A stretch of 64,000 bases of DNA from assembly GCA_900770025.1 (NCBI GenBank), contig CAAGIW010000013.1, positions 74,472 through 138,471 on the forward strand. The letters are read 5' to 3'. Below are positions 43,832 through 52,330 of the stretch, piece after piece. Positions within the stretch are counted from its first letter, which is position 1. Every line of letters starts with the position of its first letter. Below the pieces are notes generated by a model that saw only the letters and a list, made by a program, of their open reading frames with translations, was not told where the DNA came from and ran no database searches. Position numbers and translations under genes: made by a program. This DNA comes from an uncultured Prevotella sp. Lineage in GTDB: Bacteria > Bacteroidota > Bacteroidia > Bacteroidales > Bacteroidaceae.

Positions 43832-44989
43832 CTACAGTTGATTGCTGCAATATCCCTGTGGCAGTTTACGGCAATTGTACATGGATGCCATGATTTCACC
43901 GTATGCTCCGGCAGACCTGATGGCGATGAGGTCTCCCCTTTGCGTCTCATTCAACTCAATGTGTTTAGCAAATACATCGCTTGATTCGCAGATGGGACCC
44001 ACAACATCATATATCTGTACGGGTGCGTCGCTTGAAATGTTTTCAATTTTGTGGTATGCCTGATAGAGTGCTGGACGTATCAAATCCGTCATACCAGCAT
44101 CTACAATGGCAAATTGCTTGGCAACACCGTTTTTTACATATAATGTGCGCGTGATAAGCGAACCGCATTGTGCCACGACAGAACGTCCCAATTCAAAATG
44201 CAATTCTTGTCCATCCCTCAGTTTGAGATACTTTGCGTATGTCTGGAAGTATGATTTGAAATCAGGAATGGCCACGCGGTTGGGATGAGTATAGTCAATA
44301 CCCAACCCTCCGCCTACATTGATGGACTTGATGGTAATCTTGTTCTTTTCCAAGGTATTCTGAAGCTCGTTGATTCTGTTGCACAGACTCTCAAAGTCTC
44401 CCATATCCAGAATTTGGGAACCTATGTGAAAGTGCAAGCCAATGACTTGGAGATTTGAACACTCCTTGGCTTTCTCGAATATGTTGAGCATCTGCTCCAT
44501 GGCAATGCCAAACTTGTTTTCAGCCAGACCGGTGGTGATGTTCGCATGAGTGTGAGCTCCCACGTTGGGGTTGATCCTGAATGCAATCTTTGCGGTTTTC
44601 CCCATTTTGCAGGCAATCTCGTTGATTACCCACATTTCAGCTTCACTTTCAACATTAAAGCAAGCAATGTTGTTTTTCAAGCCGAGTTCAATCTCCCAAT
44701 CGCTTTTGCCAACACCGGCATACACAATTTTGGAGTTGGGAAATCCCGCATTCAGTGCAGCCTCTATTTCCCCACCGCTCACACAGTCTGCTCCCAATGA
44801 GTTGTTGCTGATTATTTTCAGCAATTCAGGGTTGGCATTTGCCTTGATGGCATAGTGCACGTGGAAGTTGGCATATTTCGCGGTTTCCTCCTTGATGGCA
44901 TCCAACGTTTGTTTGAGCAACTCTACATCGTAATAATAGAACGGTGTACTTATGCTTTTGAATTTCTCGATAGGAAATGATCCTTTCAT
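43832..44989 (-). CDS. lysA: Diaminopimelate decarboxylase
   Basis: 385 residues, a fold-type III PLP enzyme making L-lysine from meso-diaminopimelate. The PLP lysine is in VHYAIKANANPELLKI (about residue 49), followed by GADCVSGGEIEAAL, HFHIGSQI, NVGGGLGIDY and the C-terminal PICESSDVFAKH with the catalytic cysteine. It is slightly shorter than the 410-420 residues common in Proteobacteria, as expected for Bacteroidetes. It lies 40 bases after lysC. Confidence 0.96.
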   Translation of the reverse strand: MKGSFPIEKFKSISTPFYYYDVELLKQTLDAIKEETAKYANFHVHYAIKANANPELLKIISNNSLGADCVSGGEIEAALNAGFPNSKIVYAGVGKSDWEIELGLKNNIACFNVESEAEMWVINEIACKMGKTAKIAFRINPNVGAHTHANITTGLAENKFGIAMEQMLNIFEKAKECSNLQVIGLHFHIGSQILDMGDFESLCNRINELQNTLEKNKITIKSINVGGGLGIDYTHPNRVAIPDFKSYFQTYAKYLKLRDGQELHFELGRSVVAQCGSLITRTLYVKNGVAKQFAIVDAGMTDLIRPALYQAYHKIENISSDAPVQIYDVVGPICESSDVFAKHIELNETQRGDLIAIRSAGAYGEIMASMYNCRKLPQGYCSNQL

Positions 44990-45029
44990 ATTTCTGTGAT
45001 TTTGATATTTTGGTTTGTGTTGTGTATGC

Positions 45030-46352
45030 TTATTCTTGATTGAAAAGGGTATCGCTCAGACTTTGGAGTGCTCTTTTCTTGTCGCTTTCCTTAATCAGGA
45101 ATGAAATGTTATAGTTAGAACCGCCATAGGAAATCATGCGTACAGGGATATTCTTCATGGCCTCTGTTGCCAGTGTCTCAAAGCCTACGTTGCTCCAGTC
45201 CAAATCACCTACTACGCAGATGATACACATATCTTCGTCCACTGTCACGGTTCCGTATTTCTTGAGCTCATCCACAATCTCATGCAGATGGGTCTTGTTG
45301 TCAATGCTCATGGACACGCCCACTTCTGATGTGCACACCATGTCAATGGCGGTTTGGTTGCTCTCGAATATCTCAAACACTTTTCTCAAGAACCCTGTGG
45401 CCAAAAGCATTCTGCTGCTCTTAATCTTGATGGCGGTAATATTGTCTTTAGCTGCAACAGCTTTGATTTTCCCTTTTTCTGTGGCGTTGCTGATGGTGGT
45501 ACCCTCTGCCTGTGGGTCCATCGTGTTGAGCAATTTCACTGGAATACCTGCATATTTGGCTGGTTGTACGCAGGTGGGGTGCAATATCTTGGCTCCAAAA
45601 TAGGCCAGTTCTGCAGCCTCTTCAAAATGCAGTTGGTGCACGGGAGCGGTCTTCTCCACCACACGCGGATCATTGTTGTGCATACCATCTATGTCTGTCC
45701 ATATCTGTATTTCACTGGCGTTGATGGCTGCACCTATGAGTGAGGCAGTATAATCGCTGCCACCGCGTTGTAGGTTGTCTATTTCTCCGTATGCGTTTCT
45801 GCAGATAAATCCTTGGGTTATCAATACTTGAACCTCTTTGTGGCTGTCAAGAACAGTGTTCAGTTTGTTCTTGATGTATATAGGGTCCGGGTCAGAATTC
45901 TTGTCTGTCCTCATAAAATCGAGCGCAGAAACCAAGGCAACGTTGTAGCCTTGTTCTTTCATGTAGTTCGTCATCATGTTGGTGCTCAATATCTCTCCTT
46001 GTGCCACAATGTTCTTCTCTTCAAAGCTTGTAAACAACTCTTTGGTGAATGAGCGGAGATAGGTGAATATCTCGTGGATGAAATTTCTTGTCTCTGTTTT
46101 CCATTTGTCGGTGGAGTATAAATCTTCCACATGCTGCATATATTTTTCTTCCAGCCTGTTGATGATTTCATTGGCTCCATCTGTGTTCTTCTTGTACAGG
46201 TAGTTGGATATTTCAAGCAGAGAGTTTGTGGTACCAGACATGGCTGACAATACCAAAAACACTCTTTCTTCTGATGCGGTGACTAACTTTGCTACATTCT
46301 GCATCCTGACGGGTGAACCTACTGAAGTTCCACCAAATTTCATTACTTTCAT
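45030..46352 (-). CDS. lysC: Aspartate kinase
   Basis: 440 residues; a monofunctional aspartokinase (no fused homoserine dehydrogenase). The kinase domain has KFGGTSVGSPVRMQN at the start, LITQGFICRNAYGEI, GGSDYTASLIGAAI and DIDGMHNNDPRVV. The C-terminal ~150 residues are two ACT domains (ITAIKIKSSRML; MCIICVVGDLD), the site of lysine feedback in this class. It starts the aspartate pathway and is next to lysA, so the pair is devoted to diaminopimelate/lysine. Confidence 0.96.
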   Translation of the reverse strand: MKVMKFGGTSVGSPVRMQNVAKLVTASEERVFLVLSAMSGTTNSLLEISNYLYKKNTDGANEIINRLEEKYMQHVEDLYSTDKWKTETRNFIHEIFTYLRSFTKELFTSFEEKNIVAQGEILSTNMMTNYMKEQGYNVALVSALDFMRTDKNSDPDPIYIKNKLNTVLDSHKEVQVLITQGFICRNAYGEIDNLQRGGSDYTASLIGAAINASEIQIWTDIDGMHNNDPRVVEKTAPVHQLHFEEAAELAYFGAKILHPTCVQPAKYAGIPVKLLNTMDPQAEGTTISNATEKGKIKAVAAKDNITAIKIKSSRMLLATGFLRKVFEIFESNQTAIDMVCTSEVGVSMSIDNKTHLHEIVDELKKYGTVTVDEDMCIICVVGDLDWSNVGFETLATEAMKNIPVRMISYGGSNYNISFLIKESDKKRALQSLSDTLFNQE

Positions 46353-46371
46353 AGTTGTATGTGTTTATTGT

Positions 46372-47088
46372 TTATTTCTCAGTTACGTTTGATTCTTCTA
46401 TGTGTTGGATGTCTTGTTCGCCTACTTCTTCCAGACGCTTGTCTTCGCAACGGTAGATGATCCCTTGGTACTTCTTGATGATGCCAAGATTGTGGGTTGA
46501 CATGATGACAGCCGTACCCGTTTGTGAAATCTCCCTCAACAGCGCAACAATGCCATTGGCTGTTTCTGCATCTAAATTGCCGGTGGGTTCGTCTGCTATG
46601 ATAAGTTGAGGGTGGTTGAGTAAAGCACGGGCAATGGCAATGCGTTGCTGTTCTCCACCTGAAAGTTCATGGGGCAGAGAACTCTTCTTGTCCATCATCC
46701 CTACATCCGACAGTACCTCATCGATTCGCTTGTCAATCGAATCCTTTGTCTTCCATCCGGTTGCTTTAAGCACAAATCTCAGATTCTGATAAACGGTCTT
46801 CTCGTTCAGCAGTTTGAAATCCTGAAAGATGATGCCCATCTTTCTGCGCAGAAGAGGCACGTGCTTCCTGCGCAGCTTGATGATGCTTTGGCCAAAGACG
46901 ACTGCTTCGTCCGCCTCATCAATGTCCAGTTCCAGGTAGAGTGTTTTCAAAAGCGATGACTTGCCTGACCCGACACGTCCTATCAGATAGATAAATTCAC
47001 CCTCATCTACATGAAAGTGAACATTTTCAAGAGTCAACTCTCCTGTCTCTTGATAGATATTGGCGTTTTTATAACTAATGAGTGACAT
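46372..47088 (-). CDS. ftsE: FtsE-like ABC ATPase
   Basis: 238 residues. Walker A GRVGSGKSS, Q-loop GIIFQDFKLL, signature LSGGEQQRIAIARAL, Walker B LIIADEPTGNLD and H-loop MSTHN. FtsE, with FtsX, regulates peptidoglycan hydrolases at the septum. No FtsX gene is adjacent; both neighbours are biosynthetic genes. The assignment to FtsE rather than another LolD/MacB-type ATPase rests on overall similarity (DFKLLNEKTVYQNLRFVLKA) and is probable, not certain. Confidence 0.78.
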   Translation of the reverse strand: MSLISYKNANIYQETGELTLENVHFHVDEGEFIYLIGRVGSGKSSLLKTLYLELDIDEADEAVVFGQSIIKLRRKHVPLLRRKMGIIFQDFKLLNEKTVYQNLRFVLKATGWKTKDSIDKRIDEVLSDVGMMDKKSSLPHELSGGEQQRIAIARALLNHPQLIIADEPTGNLDAETANGIVALLREISQTGTAVIMSTHNLGIIKKYQGIIYRCEDKRLEEVGEQDIQHIEESNVTEK

Positions 47089-47148
47089 CTTTGCAGACAG
47101 TGATTATGCGTTGTTCGTTTGTCGATGATAGAGTGGTGGCACTGTCAT

Positions 47149-47763
47149 TCAGTGCTTGTGCCAGTGCGGATCGTGTCTCACCTGGAGCTCTTTTGCCAAG
47201 TCTTCAATTCTCAATCCTTTTTCGGTCAGTAGCACGATGAGGTGGTAAAGCATGTCAGAACCTTCGTATATCAGTCGCTCGTTGGTTCCGTTACATGCTT
47301 CAATGACTGCTTCCAGTGCTTCTTCTCCCACTTTTTGTGCCATTCTGTTCAGTCCATCCTTAAACAGTGATGTGGTGTAACTGCCTTCAGGCATCTCTTC
47401 TTTTCTTTTGTAGATGAAATCCTGCAGTGTGCTGAGGAAGAGTAGGGGATTTGGCTGGTTGGATTCTCCCCAACAGGTATCTGTTCCTGTGTGGCAGGTA
47501 GGTCCGGTGGGGTGAACGAATACGAGCAGGGTGTCGTTGTCGCAATCCGCCTTTATGTCCACCAGGTTCAGGTAGTTCCCCGATGTCTCTCCCTTCGTCC
47601 ATATACACTGGCGGGTGCGGCTATAAAAGGTTACCTTCTTCGTCTTTAATGTAAGGTCTAATGCCTCTTGGTTCATATAACCCAGCATGAGCACTTTGTT
47701 TGTCTTGGCATCTTGTATGATTGCAGGTACAAGTCCGTTGCCTTTTTCAAAATCTATATTCAT
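47149..47763 (-). CDS. hisIE: Bifunctional phosphoribosyl-AMP cyclohydrolase / phosphoribosyl-ATP pyrophosphatase
   Basis: About 204 residues from the ATG at 47763 (MNIDFEKGNGLVPAI); an in-frame ATG at 47790 next to the hisF stop is possible. The HisI half shows LMLGYMNQEALDLT, the zinc/magnesium motifs DCDNDTLLVFV and PTGPTCHTGTDTCWG. The HisE half (about 120-204) shows SYTTSLFKDGLNRMAQKVGEEALEAVIEA with its acidic helix. It catalyses the second and third steps of histidine synthesis and ends the his group. Confidence 0.95.
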   Translation of the reverse strand: MNIDFEKGNGLVPAIIQDAKTNKVLMLGYMNQEALDLTLKTKKVTFYSRTRQCIWTKGETSGNYLNLVDIKADCDNDTLLVFVHPTGPTCHTGTDTCWGESNQPNPLLFLSTLQDFIYKRKEEMPEGSYTTSLFKDGLNRMAQKVGEEALEAVIEACNGTNERLIYEGSDMLYHLIVLLTEKGLRIEDLAKELQVRHDPHWHKH

Positions 47764-47793
47764 AATGGTATGTTTGTCAAATTTGTCCATAAC

Positions 47794-48552
47794 TCAACAT
47801 CTCACTGTAATGCTTTCGGCTTTCAGATATTGTTTCAATTCGCGGATATCTATCTCCCCAAAATGGAAGACACTGGCTGCCAGTGCTGCGTCGGCGTGTC
47901 CTATGGTAAAGGCATCTCTGAAGTGCTCTTTGGTGCCTGCACCTCCGCTCGCAATGACGGGGATGGACAGGTTCTCAGCCAACTGTGCCAGCATGTCGTT
48001 AGCATATCCTTCCTTTACACCGTCATGGTCCATGCTGGTAAACAGTATTTCCCCAGCACCGCGCTGCTCCACTTCTTTGGCCCATTCTAACAGTTTCTTG
48101 TCTGTACGTATTCTTCCTCCGTTCAGATAGCAGTACCATTCCCCATTGTCGTGTCGTGCGTCAATGGCACATACACATACCTGACTGCCGAATCGTGAAC
48201 TTATTTGGTCAATCAGTTCTGGATGCTTGATGGCTGCACTGTTCACGCTCACCTTGTCGGCTCCTGCATACAGCAAGCGTTCCACATCCTCAATCTCATG
48301 GATGCCTCCGCCCACGGTAAACGGGATGTTTATCTCTTTGGCCACTCTCTCCACCATGTTGGTGAAGGTCTTCCTTCCCTCGTGGCTGGCCGTGATGTCT
48401 AAGAACACGAGTTCATCGGCGCCAGAGGTACTGTATATCTTGCCCAGTTCCACAGGATCACCGGCCTTCCGCAACTGCACGAAATTGATTCCTTTGACAG
48501 TTTCGCCGTCCTTGACGTCTAAACACGGAATTATTCTCTTTGCCAGTCCCAT
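47794..48552 (-). CDS. hisF: Imidazole glycerol phosphate synthase, cyclase subunit
   Basis: 252 residues of (beta/alpha)8 fold. The general acid/base aspartates are in RIIPCLDVKDG (D11 of the classical enzyme) and in VCAIDAR; phosphate-binding glycines lie in VIASGGAGTKEHF. It uses ammonia delivered from HisH to form imidazole glycerol phosphate and AICAR, which re-enters purine synthesis. Its start lies 22 bases inside the 3' end of hisA. Confidence 0.97.
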   Translation of the reverse strand: MGLAKRIIPCLDVKDGETVKGINFVQLRKAGDPVELGKIYSTSGADELVFLDITASHEGRKTFTNMVERVAKEINIPFTVGGGIHEIEDVERLLYAGADKVSVNSAAIKHPELIDQISSRFGSQVCVCAIDARHDNGEWYCYLNGGRIRTDKKLLEWAKEVEQRGAGEILFTSMDHDGVKEGYANDMLAQLAENLSIPVIASGGAGTKEHFRDAFTIGHADAALAASVFHFGEIDIRELKQYLKAESITVRC

Positions 48553-49256
48553 AACTCTGATACGTTTATTTTGCCTTCATAATATGCCTTGCCGAATACC
48601 ACAGCGGGGATGCCGAGTTCGTTCAGTCGGGTTATATCCTGATTGCAGGATATGCCGCCGCTTGCGATGAGATGGATAAACGGGAATCTCTTCATTATCT
48701 CCTCATACAGGTCAAACGCAGGGCCACTCAGCATACCGTCTTTTGATATGTCTGTACACAGCACATTCCTAATGCCCAGATCAGTATAGTGTTGCAGGAA
48801 TGTGAATAAGTCCTCGGTGGTGTCTTCCTTCCATCCGTTGACGGATATTTTTCCATTGCGTATGTCTGCGCCCAAGATGATTCTGTCTGGTCCATATTGG
48901 TCAATCCATGTTTGGAACAGTGGCTTGTTTGTCACTGCAATGGATCCGATGGTCACTAAGGATGCGCCGCTTGCAAATGCCGTTTCTATGTCTGCGTCGG
49001 TCTTTATGCCGCCCCCGAAATCCACCTTCAGACTTGTCTTCGAGGTGATATCCTTGAGTATGTGCTGGTTGACGATATGCTTCGATTTTGCTCCGTCTAA
49101 GTCAACTACATGAAGGCGTTTGAAACCTGCGTCCTGAAGTTTTATGGCAATCTCTACAGGATTGTTGCCATAGACCACCTTGCTTGCGTAATCTCCGTTG
49201 GAAAGTCTTACGCATTTCCCCTCAATGATATCTATTGCAGGAATGAGTTCTATCAT
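48531..49256 (-). CDS. hisA: Phosphoribosyl-formimino-AICAR ribotide isomerase
   Basis: 241 residues of (beta/alpha)8 fold, related to HisF. Catalytic aspartates are in LIPAIDIIEGKCVRL and CTDISKDGMLSG; the phosphate-binding loop is LIASGGISCNQDI. It overlaps hisH by four bases (ATGA) and hisF by 22 bases. Confidence 0.97.
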   Translation of the reverse strand: MIELIPAIDIIEGKCVRLSNGDYASKVVYGNNPVEIAIKLQDAGFKRLHVVDLDGAKSKHIVNQHILKDITSKTSLKVDFGGGIKTDADIETAFASGASLVTIGSIAVTNKPLFQTWIDQYGPDRIILGADIRNGKISVNGWKEDTTEDLFTFLQHYTDLGIRNVLCTDISKDGMLSGPAFDLYEEIMKRFPFIHLIASGGISCNQDITRLNELGIPAVVFGKAYYEGKINVSELWDWQRE

Positions 49257-49855
49257 AAGTCAAGGAAGTTTTTAAGGATGATTTCGCCTATTTCTCCGCT
49301 TTTCTCCGGGTGAAACTGTGTGGCGTAGAAGTTTTCTTTCCGAATAGCCGCACTGTATGGCAGGATGTAGTCGGTAGTGGCGATAGTATATTGGTTGACA
49401 GGCACATAGTAACTGTGCACAAAATATACAAATGGCTCCTGTTGCGGTGTAGATTGAAGGGAGTCAAACAGTCCTGTTTTCAGATTGTATATCCTGTTCC
49501 ATCCCATGGCCGGCACCTTCTCTTCATGTGTGGTTGGCACAAAGCGCTTCACTTCTGCATCAAATATGCCTAAACACTCCGTGTCGCCCTCTTCCGAGTG
49601 CCGGCACAGCAACTGCTGGCCGATGCAGATGCCTAAAACGGGCTGCGAGAGATTCTTGATAACCTCGTCAAGTCGATGCCCCTTCAGGTATTGCATGGCA
49701 TTCCTTGCTTCGCCTTGTCCGGGAAACAGCACTTTATCTGCCTTGCACAGCGTCTCTGCATCGTCGGTAAGGACAGGTTCTATACCGAGACGGTTCAGGG
49801 CGTTGATGACAGAGCGGATGTTTCCCGCATTATATTTTACAATGGCTACATTCAT
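49253..49855 (-). CDS. hisH: Imidazole glycerol phosphate synthase, glutamine amidotransferase subunit
   Basis: 200 residues, class I glutamine amidotransferase. The triad is visible: nucleophile Cys in VLGICIGQQLL, and His/Glu in TQFHPEKSGEIG. It hydrolyses glutamine and channels ammonia to HisF. Its ATG overlaps the stop of purU (TGATG arrangement). Confidence 0.97.
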   Translation of the reverse strand: MNVAIVKYNAGNIRSVINALNRLGIEPVLTDDAETLCKADKVLFPGQGEARNAMQYLKGHRLDEVIKNLSQPVLGICIGQQLLCRHSEEGDTECLGIFDAEVKRFVPTTHEEKVPAMGWNRIYNLKTGLFDSLQSTPQQEPFVYFVHSYYVPVNQYTIATTDYILPYSAAIRKENFYATQFHPEKSGEIGEIILKNFLDL

Positions 49856-50721
49856 CAGTTGAAGATGATTGTTTTGTTATGGTATGTCAGTATCTTCCGT
49901 TCAATGTGCTTTCTTACAGCCCTCGACAATACAATCTTTTCCAGATCTTTTCCTTTCAGCACCAGGCTTTCGGGGGTGTCTTTATGGGTGATGCGCGTCA
50001 CGTCCTGCTCTATAATTGGACCGGCATCCAGTTCTGCTGTCACGTAGTGACTGGTGGCTCCGATAATCTTCACTCCACGCTCCCATGCCTGATGATATGG
50101 CTTGGCTCCCACGAATGCAGGCAGGAACGAGTGGTGGATATTGATGATGTGGTTGGGATAGGACTGTATCATCTCGTCGCTGATAATCTGCATGTAGCGT
50201 GCCAGCACTATAAATGTAACGCCTTTCTCTCTCAGCAGTTCCAGTTCTGCCTGTTCCACTTCAGCCTTGTTGCTGTGGTCTTTTTTGATAGACCATACAT
50301 AATAGGGGATGCCAAATTGCTCTGCCACGTATCTCAAGTCTTCGTGGTTGCTCACGATACACGGAATCTCAACGTCATACTCACCGGCCTTCCATCTGGC
50401 CAGCAGGTCATACAGGCAGTGGCTCATCTTGCTCACAAAGATGGCCATCCTGGGCTTTTGGTCGCTGAAATACAGGTTGCACACCATGTTGTAGCGCTGG
50501 GCATACAGGGTGTTGATGTATTCAAGAATTTTGTCCTTCGGAATGGTGAAGTTTGTCAGGTCCCATTCTATTCGCATGAAGAACATTCCGTCCTGTCTGT
50601 CCACATACTGATCAAGGTAAACGATGTTTCCCTGATTGTCGGTGATGAACTTTGTCACTTCTGTGATGATGCCCGGTTGGTCAGGGCAGTGCAACAACAG
50701 TATCGCAGTAGATTTCTCCAT
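49855..50721 (-). CDS. purU: Formyltetrahydrofolate deformylase
   Basis: 288 residues from the ATG at 50721 (MEKSTAILLLHCPDQPG); an upstream start 36 bases earlier would only add a Lys-rich tail. An N-terminal ACT domain (about 5-85) precedes a formyltransferase-fold domain with the catalytic asparagine/histidine in INIHHSFLPAFVGAKPY and aspartate in AELDAGPIIEQDV. It releases formate and tetrahydrofolate from 10-formyl-THF. It heads the his gene run; the his pathway recycles AICAR, whose formylation uses the same folate pool, so the pairing is metabolically sensible. Confidence 0.95.
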   Translation of the reverse strand: MEKSTAILLLHCPDQPGIITEVTKFITDNQGNIVYLDQYVDRQDGMFFMRIEWDLTNFTIPKDKILEYINTLYAQRYNMVCNLYFSDQKPRMAIFVSKMSHCLYDLLARWKAGEYDVEIPCIVSNHEDLRYVAEQFGIPYYVWSIKKDHSNKAEVEQAELELLREKGVTFIVLARYMQIISDEMIQSYPNHIINIHHSFLPAFVGAKPYHQAWERGVKIIGATSHYVTAELDAGPIIEQDVTRITHKDTPESLVLKGKDLEKIVLSRAVRKHIERKILTYHNKTIIFN

Positions 50722-50774
50722 CTCTAATTTTTCTTTTTTCTTCTTTGTTTGTCTCATGTATTGATATCAAGGCA

Positions 50775-50782
50775 CAAAATTA
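50775..50782 (-). promoter_or_regulatory. Bacteroidetes -7 box for the purU-his run
   Basis: Minus-strand TAATTTTG, 54-61 bases upstream of the purU ATG. No clear -33 element. Confidence 0.45.
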
Positions 50783-50864
50783 CAAAAAAATAACTGATTA
50801 ACAGGAAATGTAGTCAAATTATTTCATTTATTACGGATTCTTGAAGAAAAGATGTCATTCTGTA

Positions 50865-51782
50865 TTATTTCAGATACAGCTTGTCGCCTGCTTGTATCTG
50901 ATAGTCGGGGGTCAGCTTGTTCATCTTGTACAGGAATTTCATCCTGATGCCATACAGTTGTGATATGTAATACATGGATTCTCCAGCCTTCACCGTGTGG
51001 AATGTCTTGCGATACTCCTTGGCCACCCTGCTCCTTTTCTTCTTCAAATAGATAATGTCGCCTGCCTGAAGCATGTCTTTCTTGTCGCGCTCGTTGTATT
51101 TGGCAAGCGAACCTTTGGATATGCCCACCTTCTTTGAAAGCGATTCAAAGGTGTCGCCTTCCTTCGCAAAGATGTAATAGTTCTTGTTGTAGGCGTAGAT
51201 GGTATAGTCAAATTCTGCTGCATACTTAGAGTGGTCGCGGATGAATTTGTCTGTCCTCTTTCCGCTGTCGTATCGGTAGAGCTCGTAGGTCTCGATGATG
51301 TCGATGAGTTTGTAGGCATATCTCGGATTGGTGGCATATCCGGCTTTCTTCAGTCCATGTGCCCATCCTTTGTAGTCGGTGGTCTTCAGTCGGAAGAGCC
51401 CTTGGTATCTGCTGCCTGTTGACAGAAATATCGAATGGTCTTCGTAACTTTCTCGCGCGTTCCTATATACTCTGAAGCAATCGTTGGGATTGTCATCTGA
51501 GTAATACATGGTTTTTCCTTTCCAGTTGTGGCATTTGATACCGAAATGGTTGTTTCCCTTTTTGGCCAAAACACTGTTGCCGGCACCCGATTCAAACACG
51601 CCCTGTGCCAAGGTGATGCTTGCCGGTATCTTGTATTTCCTCATCTGTTCGATGGCCACGTCCTTGTATTGCTCAAAATACCGTTCGTATTGGCGGTTCT
51701 TTGCAAGCTGTGCAAAGGAGGATGTAAATACTGAAACAAACAAAAAGAGGAGAAACAGTCGTTTGTTTGGTTTCAATTTCAT
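50865..51782 (-). CDS. Secreted glucosaminidase with LysM repeats
   Basis: 305 residues from the ATG at 51782, which begins a signal peptide (KRLFLLFLFVSVFTSSFAQ). The glucosaminidase (lysozyme-like GH73) domain spans about 25-170, with the catalytic glutamate in LAQGVFESGAGNSVLA and YATNPRYAYKLIDIIE. Two LysM peptidoglycan-binding modules follow (about 195-245, YYIFAKEGDTFESLSKKVGI; and 255-305, FHTVKAGESMYYISQLYGI). It probably cuts peptidoglycan during growth or division. It is divergent from cdd. Confidence 0.93.
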   Translation of the reverse strand: MKLKPNKRLFLLFLFVSVFTSSFAQLAKNRQYERYFEQYKDVAIEQMRKYKIPASITLAQGVFESGAGNSVLAKKGNNHFGIKCHNWKGKTMYYSDDNPNDCFRVYRNARESYEDHSIFLSTGSRYQGLFRLKTTDYKGWAHGLKKAGYATNPRYAYKLIDIIETYELYRYDSGKRTDKFIRDHSKYAAEFDYTIYAYNKNYYIFAKEGDTFESLSKKVGISKGSLAKYNERDKKDMLQAGDIIYLKKKRSRVAKEYRKTFHTVKAGESMYYISQLYGIRMKFLYKMNKLTPDYQIQAGDKLYLK

Positions 51783-51838
51783 ATATTTGTGGTCAATCAT
51801 TGTCGATGCGTTGAACGTTAATCAAAATTCTTGCGTTT

Positions 51839-52330
51839 ATGAAAAGTCTCCAGTTTGCAATACACTATGATGAGTGCGCCGTGGATGAACTGAGTTCCGC
51901 AGAACAGCAGTTGGTCAAGACTGCCATGGAAGCCACCTTGCATTCCTATTCCCCGTATTCCCGCTTCAGGGTGGGGGCGGCGGTGCTGATGGACGATGGG
52001 CGTGTGGTGACCGGAAGCAATCAGGAAAACAGCGCATACCCTGTCACCTTGTGTGCCGAGCGTGTGGCCTTGTTCAGTGCCGCCCATCAATATCCCGACA
52101 CACCGGTCGTGGCCATTGCCCTCGCCGCACAGGATGCCGGTGGGTTCACGTCTCGTCCTGTCACGCCATGTGGCAGTTGTCGCCAGGTCCTTGCTGAAGT
52201 GGAGCAGCGCTTCCGCCGTCCGATACGTATTCTTATGTATGGCACTTCAGGAGTGTGGACCACTGTCGGTGTGGTCAATCTGTTGCCGTTGGCGTTTGAT
52301 AGCATCCTAAATCAGGATTCTCAGGTCTGA
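51839..52330 (+). CDS. cdd: Cytidine deaminase
   Basis: 163 residues. Zinc and catalytic residues: TLCAERVALF (Cys and Glu) and TPCGSCRQVLAE (two Cys), with SPYSRFRVGAAVL at the substrate side, typical of the homotetrameric form. It deaminates cytidine and deoxycytidine to the uridine forms in pyrimidine salvage. Its 3' end overlaps the convergent lipoprotein gene by 56 bp. Confidence 0.96.
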   Translation: MKSLQFAIHYDECAVDELSSAEQQLVKTAMEATLHSYSPYSRFRVGAAVLMDDGRVVTGSNQENSAYPVTLCAERVALFSAAHQYPDTPVVAIALAAQDAGGFTSRPVTPCGSCRQVLAEVEQRFRRPIRILMYGTSGVWTTVGVVNLLPLAFDSILNQDSQV

